6,821 nucleotides of DNA from CAZCSJ01 sp964501445. GTDB taxonomy: Bacteria > Patescibacteriota > Minisyncoccia > Sungbacterales > HO2-52-23. The translations under genes were made by a program, and so were the position numbers. The DNA lies in assembly GCA_964501445.1 (NCBI GenBank), contig CAZCSJ010000024.1, positions 1 through 6,821 of the forward strand. The letters are read 5' to 3'. The notes under the pieces were generated by a model. It was given only the letters and a program-made list of their open reading frames with translations, was not told the DNA's origin and ran no database searches. Positions 5,602-6,821 of this stretch are shown piece after piece. Numbering within the stretch: the first letter of the stretch is position 1; every line of letters starts with the position of its first letter.

Positions 5602-5931
5602 CTACCTATTATCCCCGCTTCCGTGGAGCTGGTTACGGTCACGGCGCGACGCGAGCTTCTCCACGTTCATCCGCGCCACTTCCTCAATGGAGGAGCCAAA
5701 TTCGCGGGCGAGCTGGGAAGTGTACCAGAGCACATCGCCGAGCTCGCTCAAAATATCTTTGCGAAACGCCTCGTCCACGACATTACCCATGTCGCGCTGG
5801 ATCTTTTTTACCTTATTTGCGATTTCCCCCGCCTCACCCACAAGCCCCAGCGTGGGATAGATAAAATTTTTCCCCGAATCGGGATATTTTACGGTGCTAT
5901 TTGCTGCTTCTTGGTATTCTTGGAAATTCAT
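5602..5931 (-). CDS. MazG-like nucleotide pyrophosphohydrolase, copy 2
   Basis: This 109-residue protein is identical to copy 1 (4324-4653) except for five residues near the C-terminus. All EAGE and ELGD metal-ligand residues are kept. Of 16 codons that differ between the copies, 11 are synonymous, so both copies appear to have been under protein-level selection rather than one being a decaying duplicate. It has the same upstream DNA as copy 1, hence probably the same promoter; a weak extended -10-like TGTTACTAT lies about 35 nt upstream on the minus strand in both. It is downstream of the terminator at 6081-6117, so it is probably transcribed independently of the 6178-6429 gene. Confidence 0.88.
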   Translation of the reverse strand: MNFQEYQEAANSTVKYPDSGKNFIYPTLGLVGEAGEIANKVKKIQRDMGNVVDEAFRKDILSELGDVLWYTSQLAREFGSSIEEVARMNVEKLASRRDRNQLHGSGDNR

Positions 5932-5999
5932 AATGCTTTTTTAATTACTTTTAATAAATCCATAGTAACACGAAAATGTACTGCTTAGACAAATGTAGG

Positions 6000-6059
6000 C
6001 CTTCGACAGGCTCAGGCAATATTATTTTTACTTCCTGAGCGAACGGAGCGAGTCGAAGG
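6000..6059. repeat. REP-like palindrome, copy 2
   Basis: It is identical to 4722-4781: CCTTCGAC..GCTCAGG then CCTGAGC..GTCGAAGG. It lies between MazG-like copy 2 and the terminator. The lack of any difference fits recent sequence exchange between the two repeat units. Confidence 0.75.
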
Positions 6060-6080
6060 ATTACAAATTTTATAGAAATT

Positions 6081-6117
6081 AAAAACAGCCGAAGTCTTTT
6101 GGACGACGGCTGTTTTT
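6081..6117 (-). terminator. Rho-independent terminator after the 6178-6429 gene
   Basis: AAAAACAGCCG (6081-6091) pairs with CGGCTGTTTTT (6107-6117) over 11 bp. An inner GTC/GAC stem (6094-6096 with 6102-6104) is closed by a TTTTG loop. Read on the minus strand, the stem is followed by TTTTTAATTT. It lies 60 bp after the stop of the 6178-6429 gene. Symmetry makes it potentially bidirectional. Confidence 0.8.
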
Positions 6118-6177
6118 GCTGTTGCAGGCATTTTGGTAAGGCGAGCCTGCGCACCTTACTGGGTTGGAAGTTTTATG

Positions 6178-6429
6178 TCACTCCCAACCTAATTCCTTGG
6201 CGAGGGCTTGGTAGGTGGTCTTCACCACCCCCGCCCCCCCCGTGTTCAGCATGAACACGGGGGTGTCCTCCGTGAGCTCCTCCACCTCGTGGACGATATA
6301 GTGAACATTATTCTGCCCCCTTGGGCGAACCGGCTGGTATACCTGGGTTATGTATATTCCCGGCTCGCCCAAGAAATGCCCAAAGTGGGGACTCCCACTG
6401 GGAGTCCCCGGGAGAAATACCTTCTTCAT
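6178..6429 (-). CDS. Unrecognised 83-residue protein behind a structured leader
   Basis: I do not recognise this family. The product starts MKKVFLPGTPSGSPHFGHFLGEPG, is Gly/Pro-rich in the first third, then becomes more globular (VHYIVHEVEELTEDTPVFML, then TGGAGVVKTTYQALAKELGWE). It has no signal peptide, membrane segment or cysteine. Translation support is good: AAGGA lies 6 nt from ATG, the only strong SD in the window, and a terminator follows. Unusually for coding DNA, the gene contains perfect inverted repeats: 12 bp with a 3-nt loop (6237-6263), 10 bp with a 3-nt loop (6387-6409), 9 bp plus 4 bp (6320-6373) and 6 bp (6214-6229). The main alternative is that the whole 6080-6722 transcript is a large structured non-coding RNA. 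Confidence 0.6.
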   Translation of the reverse strand: MKKVFLPGTPSGSPHFGHFLGEPGIYITQVYQPVRPRGQNNVHYIVHEVEELTEDTPVFMLNTGGAGVVKTTYQALAKELGWE

Positions 6430-6722
6430 TTTTTTCCTTCTTTCTTTTTTTCTATTCTGAAAGAAGGTCGGATTACCATCTCGTCCGCTCGGGACTCGAT
6501 GGGTTCCTCTTGCCGACCTTACGGCGGCATCAACGTGCCTCGTTGAGGAGGGCTATAGCTCTTATCTCTATAGCGAGGAACCTTTCTTTTTATGCAGCGC
6601 GGTTTGGCTGCAACCTGGGGTTCTATCGGCCCAGGGACAAGAAGCTGACGAACAGCACTTTCTCCACGAGAAAATCCCGAAGAAAACGCTGTTCGCCAAA
6701 ACACCCTTTCAAAGAACTTTAT
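6430..6722 (-). ncRNA. Long structured mRNA leader, riboswitch-like candidate
   Basis: No gene is supported in this stretch. Read on the minus strand it is a chain of perfect or near-perfect hairpins. First comes a 10-bp stem with one G-U (6688-6697 with 6647-6656) enclosing TTTCTC/GAGAAA with a GTG loop and a UUCG-capped mini-stem. Next are CCTGGG/CCCAGG (6614-6635) and TGCAGC/GCTGCA (6593-6612). Then a multibranch closed by GGTTCCTC/GAGGAACC (6575-6582 with 6502-6509) holds three arms: GCTATAG/CTATAGC (6552-6574), TCAACG/CGTTGA (6530-6546) and GCCG/CGGC (6512-6528). A hairpin with tandem G-A mismatches follows (6477-6501). The SD hairpin (6436-6467) comes last. This does not match tmRNA, RNase P RNA, SRP RNA or a riboswitch class I can recall. 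Confidence 0.6.
6436..6467 (-). promoter_or_regulatory. SD-sequestering hairpin with an alternative pairing
   Basis: In the minus-strand RNA, CCUUCUUUC (6467-6459) pairs perfectly over 9 bp with GAAAGAAGG (6444-6436), which contains the SD of the 6178-6429 gene. The loop is 14 nt. The same anti-SD strand, extended as CCGACCUU (6471-6464), is also perfectly complementary over 8 nt to AAGGUCGG at 6520-6513 in the multibranch domain. The two pairings share 6464-6467 and exclude each other. One hides the SD and the other frees it. Confidence 0.65.
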
Positions 6723-6728
6723 AAAACA

Positions 6729-6761
6729 ATGATAGCACACACACACACACACACTTGTCAA
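6729..6761 (-). promoter_or_regulatory. Promoter with a GT-repeat spacer
   Basis: On the minus strand, perfect TTGACA (6756-6761) is followed by a 21-bp spacer and the extended -10 TGCTATCAT (TATCAT at 6729-6734). The start would be near 6722, giving a leader of about 293 nt. The spacer is 4 bp longer than the 17-bp optimum, and nearly all of it is a dinucleotide repeat, so its length could change by slippage. Confidence 0.55.
6736..6754. repeat. (CA/GT)9.5 dinucleotide microsatellite
   Basis: This is an uninterrupted 19-nt CA tract on the plus strand (GT on the minus strand). Tracts this long are uncommon in bacterial DNA outside contingency loci. It occupies 19 of the 21 bp between the -35 and -10 boxes of the promoter at 6729-6761. 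The plus-strand bases around it show no supported gene. Confidence 0.95.
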
Positions 6762-6821
6762 GTACACGTAATGTATCATGACCTTGGAACCACCTCATGT
6801 AAATATGGGATATATGGCATA

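Larger units (their letters stand above)
5602..6116. repeat. Direct repeat unit, copy 2
   Basis: This is the second copy of the 4324-4838 unit, in the same orientation. Together the copies bracket the DUF5678-protease pair, so recombination between them would remove exactly 1278 bp. In this copy the hairpin has a real job, ending transcription of the gene at 6178-6429, so copy 2 is the better candidate for the original arrangement. Confidence 0.95.

Noticed and set aside
5531..5860. Plus-strand frame matching another plus-strand frame at 4331-4582
   Set aside because: The match only reflects the MazG-like duplication read on the wrong strand.
4324..6116. Assembly artefact as the cause of the MazG duplication
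   Set aside because: Unique flanks on both sides and 23 differences at the 3' ends argue for two true copies, though only long reads can settle it.
6436..6467. Hairpin read as a terminator for the leader
   Set aside because: On the minus strand the stem is followed by A residues and the start codon, not a T-run, so SD sequestration fits better.
6477..6501. Hammerhead-like pattern (GAGTCC...GGACGAGA)
   Set aside because: The essential CUGAUGA and GAAA core sequences and a third stem are missing; it is better described as a hairpin with tandem G-A mismatches.
6208..6546. Plus-strand 112-codon frame opposite the 6178-6429 gene
   Set aside because: It is antisense to the better-supported minus-strand gene and leader, has no promoter or SD, and its composition (runs of His, Pro and Arg) is that of a shadow frame.
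6519..6779. Minus-strand 86-codon frame containing VCVCVC
   Set aside because: The start of the frame is the GT microsatellite and the promoter -35 lies inside it; it overlaps the hairpin-rich leader and has no SD or recognisable motif.

Overview
The window looks like a piece of a Candidate Phyla Radiation (Patescibacteria, probably Parcubacteria-like) chromosome. The reasons are protein style rather than a marker gene: a very short SMC, an L32 beginning MVVRMKHT, a YafQ/RelE-ParD pair, a DUF5678-aspartyl protease pair, few Shine-Dalgarno (SD) sequences, and A+T-rich micro-repeats built on AATTC/GAATT units. TGA, TAA and TAG all appear as stops, so the code is standard and not the TGA=Gly code of Gracilibacteria.

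Region 1 (1-3800, all minus strand) is a housekeeping operon read right to left: rpmF (L32) - nusB - rnc (RNase III) - smc, with smc running off the left edge. A promoter at 3771-3799 places the likely transcription start on the rpmF start codon. The genes link ribosome assembly, rRNA antitermination, rRNA processing and chromosome organisation. A+T-rich repeats sit in the rpmF/nusB and nusB/rnc gaps, and one has become part of the smc reading frame.

Region 2 (3803-4337, minus) is a type II toxin-antitoxin pair: an upstream ribbon-helix-helix antitoxin and a RelE/YafQ-like toxin. A promoter carrying a palindromic operator lies just upstream.

Region 3 (4324-6117) holds two direct copies of a roughly 514-bp unit offset by exactly 1278 bp. 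Each unit has a MazG-like gene (minus), a REP-like palindrome and a terminator-like hairpin. The 764 bp between them carry a plus-strand gene pair with overlapping ATGA, DUF5678 protein and retropepsin-like protease, driven by a promoter that predicts a leaderless mRNA. The copies are identical over 343 bp but 16% different over the last 145 bp of the gene, which suggests gene conversion.

Region 4 (6118-6821, minus) is the most unusual. An unrecognised 83-residue gene with the only strong SD in the window lies behind a roughly 290-nt leader packed with perfect inverted repeats. The last hairpin buries the SD, and its anti-SD strand can pair instead with an upstream 8-nt segment, as in a translational riboswitch. 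The promoter has a (GT)9.5 tract between its -35 and -10 boxes, making a 21-bp spacer; losing two repeat units would restore 17 bp. The last 60 bases (6762-6821) show no gene I can support. I found no tRNA, rRNA, CRISPR array or insertion sequence.
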